Under the pieces are notes generated by a model, which was given only the letters and a program-made list of their open reading frames with translations, ran no database searches and was not told the DNA's origin. Made by a program: the position numbers and the translations under genes. 11,804 nt of DNA from JAGXOF01 sp046545575. GTDB taxonomy: Bacteria; Chloroflexota; Dehalococcoidia; SZUA-161; SpSt-899. The stretch covers positions 1 to 11,804 of the forward strand of contig JBKGZM010000060.1 of the NCBI GenBank assembly GCA_046545575.1. The letters are read 5' to 3'. Shown here in pieces: positions 1 to 6,657 of the stretch (position 1 is the stretch's first letter; every line of letters begins with the position of its first letter).

Positions 1-1
1 G

Positions 2-310
2 AAGGACACAATCGCCAGCGGTGACAGGGTAGTATACTCCCCGGAGGTAGAGGATGTCATTTCGATGCGCCCTACCGTGCTGGAGGTAGCTGTGATAGGA
101 GTGCCCGATGAGGAGTTGGGGGAGGTTGTTAAGGCGGTGGTAGTGGTCAGGGGAAGTAAGGAAATCACCAAGGAAGAGATAGCTGACTGGTGTAAGGGGA
201 AGATCGAGGACTACAAGATGCCGAAGTTGTTTGACTTTGTTGATAGCTTGCCGAAGAATCCGGGGGGTAAGGTACTCAAGACCGTCCTGAGGGAAAGGTA
301 TTCCAAATAA
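2..310 (+). CDS. AMP-forming acyl-CoA synthetase/ligase, C-terminal fragment (5' end outside window)
   Basis: The reading frame is open from the window edge to TAA at 308-310, so only about the last 102 residues of an ANL-superfamily adenylate-forming enzyme are present. These enzymes activate a carboxylic acid as acyl-AMP and transfer it to CoA in the cytoplasm. The fragment starts near the conserved hinge region (K-D-x-I-x-S-G, then Y-S-P-E-V-E-D-V-I). It continues with the alternating VAVIGVPDEELGE block of the mobile C-terminal subdomain. It ends with P-K-N-P-G-G-K-V-L-K, whose first lysine after GG (codon 269-271) is the family's catalytic lysine for adenylation. The usual SGGxN(V/I)Y signature reads SGDRVVY here, a small deviation. 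The substrate cannot be told from this fragment; a medium- or long-chain fatty acid or an aromatic acid is equally possible. Confidence 0.9.
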   Translation, partial: KDTIASGDRVVYSPEVEDVISMRPTVLEVAVIGVPDEELGEVVKAVVVVRGSKEITKEEIADWCKGKIEDYKMPKLFDFVDSLPKNPGGKVLKTVLRERYSK

Positions 311-517
311 ATTCTTCCCTTCAAATTCTTTGAATAGAATAGGGAGGAAGGGGCAGTCTGATAAATAGCGTTCATGTAGTAGTAATGGCAGTAGTCGGTA
401 TGATGAGAAGGCTGGAGCGAGGTAACCTTCAGAGTTCTAGACATAGGTCTGGCGAAGACTTAAAAGGAGCGGATAAGTCTCGACAGGCCAACATAGTTGC
501 CAAAGGAGAACAGACCG

Positions 518-1493
518 ATGTGGCTTCAAACGAGAATGTTCCTGTTAATGGCACTTCTGTTTGGCATCCTGTACGGGGTGATTACAGGGGTAGGCACCTG
601 GATGGGTGAGGGGAGCGCGATTATCTATATTATCCTGGCGTTCGTCTTCATCGGCATCCAGTATCTCATTGGACCAGCAATGGTAAGCTGGTCGATGAAA
701 GTGAAATGGGTCCCTGAGAAAGAGGCTCCTGAGTTGCACAGGATGGTGGACGAGCTGGCCAGGCAAGCCAATCTCCCCAAACCAAAAGTCGGGATTTCAC
801 AGCTGAATATCCCCAATGCATTTGCTTTCGGGCGAACACACCGCGATGGCCGGATTTGTGTCACCCGCGGTATTATGAATCTCTTAAACGAGGATGAGCT
901 TCGAGCTGTCCTGGGACATGAGATGTCTCACATAAAACACAGAGATATGGCGATCATTACCTTGCTTTCCGCAATTCCGCTTATCATGTACTGGATCGCT
1001 ATCAGCTTCATGTTCCGGGGAATGTTCGGGGGGAATAGGCAGGGGGGGGGGAGGCGCTGGCGCTGCTGCCCTCATCGGGCTGGGGGCCTTTCTACTTTAT
1101 TTCATCACCAACCTGCTTGTGATGTATGGCTCGCGTATCAGGGAGTACTATGCGGATCGGGGAAGTGTGGAATTGTGGAACAATCCCCACCACCTGGCAA
1201 CAGCCCTGTACAAGCTTGTGTACAGCAACACCCGTTTTAGAGGCAAGGAGGAATTGAAGCAGGTTGAAGGAGTAAAGGCATTCTTCGCCAACGACCAGTC
1301 ACGGGCATGGAATGAGGTCAGAGACCTTTCACAGGTCGACCTTGATATAAACGGTACAATAGATGCGGCAGAGCTTATGGAGCTTCGGCCCAAGTCAATC
1401 AAAATCGGCAGTTCGGACAAGCTAATGGAACTTATGGGCACTCATCCCAACATGCTGAAGCGCATCAAGCACCTTTCAACTCTGACCGGGTGA
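518..1493 (+). CDS. htpX: HtpX-like M48 family membrane zinc metalloprotease, frameshifted at a poly-G tract
   Basis: This is a membrane-anchored zinc endopeptidase of the kind that degrades misfolded membrane proteins. ATG 518 is preferred because AGGAG at 504-508 sits 9 bases upstream; an in-frame TTG at 497 has no such site. Two hydrophobic segments (about residues 7-28 and 33-55) precede the catalytic domain. The zinc motif HEMSH is at residues 134-138, and a third hydrophobic segment follows at about 143-168. The frame then breaks in a run of ten G (1042-1051). With nine G the protein continues as a glycine/alanine linker, a fourth membrane segment, and REYYAD carrying the third zinc ligand (Glu, codon 1143-1145). 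It stops at TGA 1491-1493, giving 324 residues, normal for the family. As written, the upstream frame runs out of homology and stops at 1240. An indel error or slippage in the G run are both possible. Confidence 0.88.
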
Positions 1494-1620
1494 AAGGGGG
1501 CTCGACGTCGGATAATCAAGCAACAACCACACAGTTGGAAAGGCCTTCTGAGGTTCATCGTGTGGCCATGCCAATGATCATCACACTTAAGCTACTCGCA
1601 AATTAGGCAGTGGGTTTAAG

Positions 1621-1635
1621 TTGACGTCAATTGAC
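1621..1635. promoter_or_regulatory. Operator-like overlapping palindromes TTGAC-GTCAA-TTGAC
   Basis: Three abutting pentamers in alternating orientation make two overlapping perfect palindromes: TTGACGTCAA (1621-1630) and GTCAATTGAC (1626-1635). The site is about 115 bases upstream of the -35 box of a gene whose product looks like a ribbon-helix-helix DNA-binding protein. Such proteins often bind arrays of short repeated half-sites. Assignment as an operator is inference from position and symmetry. Confidence 0.4.
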
Positions 1636-1750
1636 AACTCACCTCCAGCTGGGCATAGCTATCGTGATTACTTTTTCCAGGTTGCTGAGGCCCCCATTAC
1701 CAACCCTAAATGAGAAAGCAGCCTATCCTTATGCCCCAACAGAGTACAAT

Positions 1751-1780
1751 TTGACAATGTGAGATTTACAGTTGTAAAAT
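1751..1780 (+). promoter_or_regulatory. Sigma-70 type promoter for the tandem RHH gene
   Basis: A perfect -35 box TTGACA (1751-1756) and -10 box TAAAAT (1775-1780) are separated by 18 bases. Transcription would start near 1787, leaving a leader of only about 11 bases before ATG 1798. A strong Shine-Dalgarno site is absent, so translation may be nearly leaderless. Confidence 0.65.
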
Positions 1781-1797
1781 GCTACTGAGAGTAAGTC

Positions 1798-2478
1798 ATG
1801 ACGTCGGTAAAAATCGTTAATACCAGGGTGGCGGAGGATGTGTACGAAAAGCTAAGAGAGTGTTCCGACTATCTGGGGACGGGCTCGGTATCGGAGCTGG
1901 TGCTTCCAAGCCTCATCCAGCGAGGGGAACTGGCGAAGATCATAAAGGATAGAGGTGTAGAAAAGGAGCAAGCGGAGGAGCTATTTATAAGGGCAAGAGC
2001 ATTAGCAATCCTTTTCCAGGAGGATAACCCTGAGGATATAAGAAGGCTGGGGGATCTTTTCCAAAGCATAGGGTGCGAGCTTGACCAAAGGAACAGGGCG
2101 AGTAAATGTCTGGGGGGATTGGAAGCCAAGGCCTCAGAACGCTCAGCGGTAAGAGCCAAATTCATCAATGTCAGACTGTGCTTGGATATCTACGAGGATT
2201 TGAAGGCAACTTGCCAGGTATGTGGCAATACAGTATCAAATGTTCTCTACTGCGAAATACTGCGTTGGTGTTCCGCAGCATTCGTTGCCAAAGAAAAGGG
2301 GCTTATCCCTGATCGACAGACGACCAACCTTGAAGTAGTCAGGGTAATAAATCTTGTACTTGCTATTCCAGACCCCGCAGCCCGACAAAGGTTTGGGGGA
2401 AAGGCCCGGGAGTGGGCGTATAATTTGGCCGACCTCAAAGAGCGAGCATTTGATCTCTCTGACTTAGAAGTGGGCTAA
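1798..2478 (+). CDS. Putative DNA-binding protein with two tandem ribbon-helix-helix-like units (internal duplication)
   Basis: I do not recognise this 226-residue cytoplasmic protein as a named family. Its two halves resemble each other. Residues 4-43 and 120-159 each show a short strand (VKIVNTRV / AKFINVRL), then D-(V/I)-Y-E-x-L, a glycine turn, and a second helix beginning near V-S. This matches the ribbon-helix-helix layout of Arc/MetJ repressors. Asn8/Arg10 and Asn124/Arg126 fall where Arc places its DNA-contacting strand residues Asn11/Arg13. The second parts of each half (about 66-101 and 182-216) also align weakly around N/D-P...R-(L/F)-G and look helical. One chain may therefore fold as a pseudo-dimer. 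The second half carries five cysteines in its RHH-like unit (128, 139, 142, 152, 158). ATG 1798 overlaps a GACGTC site, which hints at autoregulation. DNA binding is inferred; a structural or protein-protein role is possible. Confidence 0.6.
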   Translation: MTSVKIVNTRVAEDVYEKLRECSDYLGTGSVSELVLPSLIQRGELAKIIKDRGVEKEQAEELFIRARALAILFQEDNPEDIRRLGDLFQSIGCELDQRNRASKCLGGLEAKASERSAVRAKFINVRLCLDIYEDLKATCQVCGNTVSNVLYCEILRWCSAAFVAKEKGLIPDRQTTNLEVVRVINLVLAIPDPAARQRFGGKAREWAYNLADLKERAFDLSDLEVG

Positions 2479-2549
2479 GTAGTGGTTCTCTCTGCATGAG
2501 ATGGGTTTGGATTGAGTGACGTGAGGATGTAGCGTACGGAGGTTCAACA

Positions 2550-2609
2550 GTGACTGTGGATTACGATGAAATGTGTGGCGGCAACGGGGGACACATGGGA
2601 TATGATTGA
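2550..2609 (+). CDS. Small candidate ORF (19 aa); the same frame continues past TGA to 2681
   Basis: A GTG start at 2550 has a GGAGG site at 2538-2542 with ideal 7-base spacing. It encodes a short peptide containing a Cys-Gly-Gly-Asn-Gly-Gly-His motif and stops at TGA 2607-2609. After this TGA the frame stays open for 23 more codons, ending Leu-Asp-Glu-His-Trp, to TAG 2679-2681, 39 bases before the glutaredoxin start. C-C-C-C (2613-2616) can pair with G-G-G-G (2624-2627) directly after the TGA. It could be a true short peptide, a gene broken by a point mutation, a recoded TGA, or chance. It matches no family I know. Confidence 0.25.
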   Translation: MTVDYDEMCGGNGGHMGYD

Positions 2610-2720
2610 GGACCCCTGTTTACGGGGAACAGCGAATATGGTGAAGGACAATTGAAACGAATTCTGGATGAACACTGGTAGCAGGTAGGTAAACACAGAC
2701 AAAATCTAGCGGGGTGAGAC

Positions 2721-2972
2721 ATGCCAGCTTCGACTCAACCACGAATAATAATTTTCACCGGGGCTACATGCCCTTGGTGTAATAAGGTTAAAGACTATCT
2801 CAAGGGAAAAGGATTTAGGTTTCGGGAAGTAAATGTTGAGAAAGACCGGGACGGAGCCCGGGAGTTAGAACGGAGGCACATAATGGGCGTGCCAGTTGTG
2901 CTAATCGGAAGCCAGACCGTGGTAGGCTTCGACAAGGCCAAGATCGATAAACTACTAGGGACCAAGAAATAA
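2721..2972 (+). CDS. Glutaredoxin-like protein (CPWC, NrdH/Grx type)
   Basis: This 83-residue single-domain thiol-disulfide oxidoreductase works in the cytoplasm, passing electrons to disulfides in client proteins. The thioredoxin fold is visible in order: strand IIIFTG, the active-site Cys17-Pro-Trp-Cys20, helix KVKDYLKGKG, strand FREVNVEKD, the cis-proline segment GVPVV (Pro58), and the Gly69-Phe70 turn before the last helix. The length fits the family. CPWC rather than CPYC, and lack of an N-terminal extension, suit small bacterial glutaredoxins fed by thioredoxin reductase or low-molecular-weight thiols. The source of reductant cannot be told. ATG 2721 follows GGGGTGA by a few bases. It is 17 bases upstream of a groES-like gene, so the two are probably co-transcribed. 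Confidence 0.92.
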   Translation: MPASTQPRIIIFTGATCPWCNKVKDYLKGKGFRFREVNVEKDRDGARELERRHIMGVPVVLIGSQTVVGFDKAKIDKLLGTKK

Positions 2973-2989
2973 GAAAGGAGAAATCTAAA

Positions 2990-3262
2990 ATGCAGCTGAA
3001 GCCTTTTGAGGATCGTGTTCTGGTTGAGCCAGAAGAGGCTGAAGAGAGCAAAAGCAAAGGCGGCATAATCCTCCCCGACACAGTGAAGGAAAAGCCAAGA
3101 ACAGGCAAGGTAATCGAGGTTGGAACGGATGAGGAACTCGCCGAACATATACAAGTAGGGGGCAGAATAGTCTTTGCCAAGTTCACCGGTGAGGAGGTGG
3201 AATTTGAAGACAAGAAATATCTGATAGTTTCCAGAGGCGATATCCTCGCTGTAATCAAGTGA
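2990..3262 (+). CDS. groES: GroES-family co-chaperonin (Cpn10), 90 aa, no groEL adjacent
   Basis: The product matches the co-chaperonin that caps GroEL during ATP-driven folding in the cytosol. It opens with L-K-P-F-E-D-R-V-L-V, the first strand signature of the family. The mobile loop, about residues 20-38, carries G-G-I-I-L, the hydrophobic tripeptide that docks on GroEL, followed by P-D-T-V-K-E-K-P. The C-terminal strand is Y-L-I-V-S-R-G-D-I-L-A-V-I. At 90 residues it is slightly short, with a trimmed roof region around residues 48-58. AAAGGAG at 2974-2980 sits 9 bases before ATG. groEL normally follows groES, but here thioredoxin follows, so this is either a second copy or an orphan serving a distant groEL. 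Its place between two thiol-redox genes suggests a link to oxidative protein damage, which is inference. Confidence 0.9.
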   Translation: MQLKPFEDRVLVEPEEAEESKSKGGIILPDTVKEKPRTGKVIEVGTDEELAEHIQVGGRIVFAKFTGEEVEFEDKKYLIVSRGDILAVIK

Positions 3263-3301
3263 AGTACAAAATAGGGAGTATGGCTTTCTCAGAGTCCATA
3301 A

Positions 3302-3317
3302 CCAAACAGACGTTTGG
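3302..3317. repeat. Perfect 6-bp hairpin between groES and thioredoxin genes
   Basis: CCAAAC (3302-3307) and GTTTGG (3312-3317) flank a four-base loop AGAC. No T run follows, so it is not a standard terminator. It could act as an RNA processing or stability element between two co-transcribed genes, or be a protein-binding site. Confidence 0.4.
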
Positions 3318-3361
3318 AGAGTTGAGTATTTGGGAAACTGGAATTTGCTAAGGAGGATAAC

Positions 3362-3904
3362 ATGAGTAAAATAGTAGAACTCACTGACCAGAGTTTTAAG
3401 GATGAGGTCCTGAACTCCGGTCTGCCCACAGAGGTGGACTTCTGGGCCCCGTGGTGTGGCCCTTGTAAAATGGTTATTCCTATATACGAGAAACTCTCGG
3501 AGGAATACGACGGCAGGTTTAAGTTCTGCATGATTAACGTGGATGAGAACCCTCAGACAGCGATGCAATACCAGATCATGAGTATACCGATGCAGAAGTA
3601 CTTCGCCGGTGGGGAAGAGGTTGATGAAATCCTGGGCGCAGTTCCTGAGCAGACAATCCGATCAAAGGTTGAGGAGGTTATTGCAAGGTTCCCGACAGAT
3701 GAAACGGGGAGGCTCCAAGTGCTCTTGAGCTCTTGGATTGAGCATAACCAACAGGATAGCGAGAAATTCAAAAGATGGGCGGAGGATGCCGAGGATATAA
3801 AGAGTGACCCGATTTATGGTGTTGCAGTGCAAGCAACAGAAGATGTCGAAAGAGCCAATGAGCGGCTTTTGCAAGTGCTGACCGATTTACAAGGGAGACA
3901 GTAA
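3362..3904 (+). CDS. Thioredoxin with extra C-terminal helical domain
   Basis: Residues 1 to about 110 form a complete thioredoxin domain: the active site Trp31-Cys-Gly-Pro-Cys35, the preceding V-D-F-W-A-P strand, V-D-E-N-P, and the cis-proline segment S-I-P76. This domain reduces protein disulfides in the cytoplasm; no signal peptide is present. Residues 111-180 are unusual for thioredoxin. They form a charged helical segment beginning L-L-S-S-W-I-E-H-N and F-K-R-W-A-E-D-A, then a second helix up to the end. I recall similar short stand-alone helical proteins with an L-L-x-x-W-I-E-H-N signature in anaerobic bacteria and archaea, but cannot name the family with certainty. Total length is 180 against about 105 for ordinary thioredoxin. 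A very strong site, TAAGGAGG at 3349-3356, precedes ATG by 5 bases, suggesting high expression. Confidence 0.9.
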   Translation: MSKIVELTDQSFKDEVLNSGLPTEVDFWAPWCGPCKMVIPIYEKLSEEYDGRFKFCMINVDENPQTAMQYQIMSIPMQKYFAGGEEVDEILGAVPEQTIRSKVEEVIARFPTDETGRLQVLLSSWIEHNQQDSEKFKRWAEDAEDIKSDPIYGVAVQATEDVERANERLLQVLTDLQGRQ

Positions 3905-4158
3905 AGCAATCATATCGGGCGTACAAAAAGTATAGGCCAGTTTGCCGGGCTCTAGACGTGACTGGTAGTGACTAGCAAGGTGAAAGAGCTGTGGTCGATT
4001 TTGAAAATGCCAGGCGCATAACATTCTGGCTCTTAAGCAGGACTGGGCCGATCAAGGTTACTTGCTCGCTGTTTCCTGCTCTCATTTTACTCGATAGCGA
4101 TATCACAGACGATCTTGGGTGCACCTGAGCGTGCTAAGACCGTTTTCACGGGGAAGCA

Positions 4159-5556
4159 ATGCAGATCAAAGGGGCTGAAGCAGACATATGGTCTCCTCTC
4201 ACCGATAACGATGGTGAGAAACTGGATCCCCAGGAAATTATGCCAAATCCTCCACAAGTAGACTCGGATGAGGCGCCTGATGGCCTTGTTCAGATGTACC
4301 TGCGGGAGGCGGGCCGGGTGCCTATTCTAAATGCCAAAGAGGAAAAGACCCTGGCCCAAAGGGTGGAAACAAAGGGACATATTGAGCACCTGGACAAATC
4401 GTGGCAGGAGACATATGGAACAGTTCCCTCCGCTATTGATATCATAGCAACCATGCTTCAGAGAGTTGGGCAAGCTCTGCCACTTGTGAGTGCTCTCAGG
4501 GAAGAGCTTGATCTACCCGGTGAGGCCACTGTCTCCGATACACTTTGCCATCAGAGGTTAATAGATGCTCTCAACGGGGATACGGATCGCAACGTGGTAA
4601 CGGCCCTGGCGAAAAGGATGGAGGTAGCCCCAGAAGCGATGGAGAGCCTGGTAACAAACCTTTCCCTGGACCTTCACATCTTACCTCCAGACTTACTTAA
4701 AGGGCTTGAGGAGAAGCGCCTTCTTGAACAGTCAGGGAACTCCCCGACGTATCAATCCAGGCTGCATGAGGCGATAGCCCCTTACGAGGGCCAGATGCTT
4801 TCCCATCTCGAGAGGATCAAGGAAGAGGGTAAACAGGCGAGAGACCACTTGATAGAAGCAAACCTGCGACTAGTAGTGAGCATTGCTAAGGGGTATATCG
4901 GAAGAGGACTGCCCCTGCTAGATCTGGTGCAGGAGGGCAGTACAGGACTGATGCGGGCTGTGGACAAGTTTGATCACAAAAGGGGGCACAAGTTCAGCAC
5001 GTATGCAACGTGGTGGGTACGACAGGCGGTGAGCAGGGCCATTGCTGACCACGCCCGCACCATCAGGATCCCTGTCCATATGGTGGAGACCGTTAACAAG
5101 ATTATGAGGAGGCTTCACACCCTGACGCAGGAGTGTGGGCGGGAGCCTACCCCCGAGGAGATAGCGCATGAAATGAACATGCCGCCCGAAAGGTTGGAGC
5201 GAATCTTCCAGATGACAAGAGATGTGGTCTCCCTCGATGCTCCTGTCATAGAAGGAGAAGAAGCATATTTCAGTGATTTCGTCAAGGACACAAAGGCTAA
5301 ACCCGCTGAGGCTGCCTCTTACATGTTGCTGAGGGACCAAGTCAAGGAAGCCCTTGGGCATCTCACTGAGCGCCAACGCGAGATACTGATGCTACGGTTT
5401 GGCCTGGAAGATGGACGCAATCGGTCACTTGAGGAAGTTGGCCATGAGTTCCACGTGACCCGGGAACGGATTCGCCAGGTCGAGGCAGAGGCACTCCGCC
5501 GGTTGCAGGCCCCTGACCTGTCGGAGAACCTGAGAGATTACCTTGACGAATTGTGA
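4159..5556 (+). CDS. RNA polymerase sigma factor, sigma-70 family (RpoD/SigA-like)
   Basis: This 465-residue protein directs RNA polymerase to promoters. Region 1.2 is at residues 41-75 (V-Q-M-Y-L-R-E-A-G-R-V-P). A long variable segment of about 150 residues follows. Region 2 begins at residue 231 with A-N-L-R-L-V-V-S-I-A-K and includes D-L-V-Q-E-G and the -10-recognition helix with T-Y-A-T-W-W-V-R-Q-A (residues 281-290). Region 3 starts near R-T-I-R-I-P-V-H. Region 4 (about 395-455) has L-T-x-R-Q-R-E-I-L-x-L-R-F-G-L and the -35 helix-turn-helix with T-R-E-R-I-R-Q-V-E. Strict conservation at both recognition helices predicts TTGACA/TATAAT binding, matching the promoters in this window. Region 1.1 is largely missing, so it may be the primary factor of its lineage or a group 2 paralogue. 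GGGGAAG precedes ATG 4159. No partner genes are adjacent. Confidence 0.93.
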   Translation: MQIKGAEADIWSPLTDNDGEKLDPQEIMPNPPQVDSDEAPDGLVQMYLREAGRVPILNAKEEKTLAQRVETKGHIEHLDKSWQETYGTVPSAIDIIATMLQRVGQALPLVSALREELDLPGEATVSDTLCHQRLIDALNGDTDRNVVTALAKRMEVAPEAMESLVTNLSLDLHILPPDLLKGLEEKRLLEQSGNSPTYQSRLHEAIAPYEGQMLSHLERIKEEGKQARDHLIEANLRLVVSIAKGYIGRGLPLLDLVQEGSTGLMRAVDKFDHKRGHKFSTYATWWVRQAVSRAIADHARTIRIPVHMVETVNKIMRRLHTLTQECGREPTPEEIAHEMNMPPERLERIFQMTRDVVSLDAPVIEGEEAYFSDFVKDTKAKPAEAASYMLLRDQVKEALGHLTERQREILMLRFGLEDGRNRSLEEVGHEFHVTRERIRQVEAEALRRLQAPDLSENLRDYLDEL

Positions 5557-5728
5557 GGGCCGTGGAAGTTCAGTGTTAGGCAGAATAGGAGGTTTGCCCA
5601 GGCGTCGGCTGAGTTGAGCATCGGCGACCTGAGCAGGATGCTTCAGCATGAGATGGATCCTCCCTCCATTGGAGAGTGAAATAAACTGGCAGGAACTCAA
5701 AGCAATCCCCGCCGGAAAAGAGTTCTTC

Positions 5729-5757
5729 TTGACAAAAATAGTGCAGGTGATTAGAAT
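5729..5757 (+). promoter_or_regulatory. Sigma-70 promoter for the methyltransferase cluster
   Basis: TTGACA (5729-5734) and TAGAAT (5752-5757) are separated by exactly 17 bases. The predicted start of transcription near 5764 leaves a leader of about 40 bases before ATG 5805. The leader has no good Shine-Dalgarno site close to that ATG. Confidence 0.7.
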
Positions 5758-5804
5758 CCCAACTGGCAAACCTGACGGGAATCAATCCTCATGACCACGC
5801 AACG

Positions 5805-6536
5805 ATGGGTTTTTGGTATCTGGCTAGCGAAACGCCACCATGCATGGCTGATGCTGAGGGGTATATTTTGCCACCAATAAGATCCAGGGTAGAGGTTGGG
5901 GCAGGGCTAGCACGCTATTATGACCTTCTCCTCAGTGTGCTCTCAGCCGGGTACTACCCATATTTGATCAGACGTGTTATCAGGAAGATGAATATCCAGC
6001 CCGGTCAATCAATACTTGACCTGGGCTCAGGCACAGGCAGCAATGATTGTCTCATGGTTGCAAAAGTGGGGCGTCGAGGGAGGATTGTAGGCCTAGATAT
6101 CAGTGATGAGATGTTAGCCCAAGCACGAAAGCGTTGCCATACCCACACTAACACCAGTTTTGAAAAGCAGCGGATAGAGCTACCGCTGGGGCACCTTGGC
6201 GAGCATAAGTTCGACAAGGTGTTCATATGCTTTGCGCTGCACGGGTTCGAAAACGACCAGAAGCTGGGGATTATTCATAATGCCTACGAGGCTCTAAAGC
6301 CAGGGGGGGCATTTTACATTATGGATTATAACGAGTTTGACTTTGGCAAGGTGTGGTTCCCTATTCGCTGGATATTTAGCCACCTGGAGTGTGAACTGGC
6401 TGTAGAGTTTCTTAACCTCGACATAAAGGGAATGCTCCAGAGTCGAGGATTCACCGACTTTGAAGAAGAGTTGTTGTTTATGAGGTATTTCCGATTGCTC
6501 CGGGCGGTAAAGCCATTGATTAGCAGCAGTCCATAA
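5805..6536 (+). CDS. Class I SAM-dependent methyltransferase (UbiE/MenG-like)
   Basis: The 243-residue cytoplasmic protein has the Rossmann-type methyltransferase core. Motif I is I-L-D-L-G-S-G-T-G at residues 70-78, the acidic residue contacting the SAM ribose is Asp98 in G-L-D-I-S, and motif II is F-D-K-V-F-I-C-F-A-L-H-G (136-147). L-K-P-G-G follows at 164-168. The region before motif I (L-A-R-Y-Y-D, then a helix) and the C-terminal G-F-T-D-F-E strand resemble UbiE/MenG-type enzymes. The substrate is not deducible, and quinone methylation is only one option. The start is uncertain: neither ATG 5805 nor the in-frame ATG 5844 has a clear ribosome-binding site. It heads a likely cluster with a 34-codon ORF 16 bases downstream and an MBL-fold gene. 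Confidence 0.85.
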   Translation: MGFWYLASETPPCMADAEGYILPPIRSRVEVGAGLARYYDLLLSVLSAGYYPYLIRRVIRKMNIQPGQSILDLGSGTGSNDCLMVAKVGRRGRIVGLDISDEMLAQARKRCHTHTNTSFEKQRIELPLGHLGEHKFDKVFICFALHGFENDQKLGIIHNAYEALKPGGAFYIMDYNEFDFGKVWFPIRWIFSHLECELAVEFLNLDIKGMLQSRGFTDFEEELLFMRYFRLLRAVKPLISSSP

Positions 6537-6552
6537 ACAAGGCCAGGATCGC

Positions 6553-6657
6553 ATGGGCAAGATCCAGAGTTGGTTGGCCAAGGTTTTAAATGGGAGGGAC
6601 CCCAATGTGCAGAGGTTCCTCGTTCTTGAGCGCTGTTTTAAGGATCTGAGATTTTGA
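6553..6657 (+). CDS. Small candidate protein, 34 aa, overlapping the next start (TGATG)
   Basis: A short ORF starts at ATG 6553, 16 bases after the methyltransferase stop. AGGA is 4 bases upstream, rather close. It encodes a basic, amphipathic peptide beginning M-G-K-I-Q-S-W-L-A-K. Its TGA (6655-6657) shares one base with the ATG (6657-6659) of the MBL-fold gene, an arrangement typical of translational coupling. That MBL start otherwise lacks a well-placed ribosome-binding site, which supports coupling. The function is unknown and I recognise no family. It could also be a leader peptide or chance. Confidence 0.4.
   Translation: MGKIQSWLAKVLNGRDPNVQRFLVLERCFKDLRF

Larger units (their letters stand above)
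1494..1797. other. Intergenic region with repeated GACGTC palindromes
   Basis: No convincing gene lies in these 304 bases. The stretch holds two GACGTC palindromes (1504-1509 and 1623-1628) and a near-consensus promoter at 1751-1780 that serves the downstream gene. A third GACGTC overlaps that gene's start codon. No clear terminator for the protease gene was seen. Confidence 0.6.

Noticed and set aside
497..517. TTG 497 as the start of the HtpX-like protease
   Set aside because: AAGGAG lies inside this extension at ideal distance from ATG 518, which is the natural start.
385..609. 74-codon + frame overlapping the start of the protease gene
   Set aside because: No ribosome-binding site, no protein-like motifs, and it overlaps a clearly better frame.
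2795..3568. Long minus-strand open frame (257 codons) antisense to glutaredoxin, groES and thioredoxin
   Set aside because: It runs antisense through three well-supported genes, has no recognisable motifs, and its composition is that of a reverse-complement shadow.
5557..5679. Open continuation of the sigma-factor frame after its TGA stop (about 40 codons)
   Set aside because: The sigma factor is complete at region 4, TGA is an ordinary stop in several genes here, and no start codon fits the AGGAGG at 5587-5592.
5791..5880. 29-codon frame starting ATG 5791 and overlapping the methyltransferase start
   Set aside because: Could be a leader ORF, but its ribosome-binding site is poor and the peptide has no recognisable feature.
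6240..6255. GGTTCGAAA-like tRNA T-loop
   Set aside because: It lies inside the methyltransferase coding sequence and no cloverleaf can be built around it.
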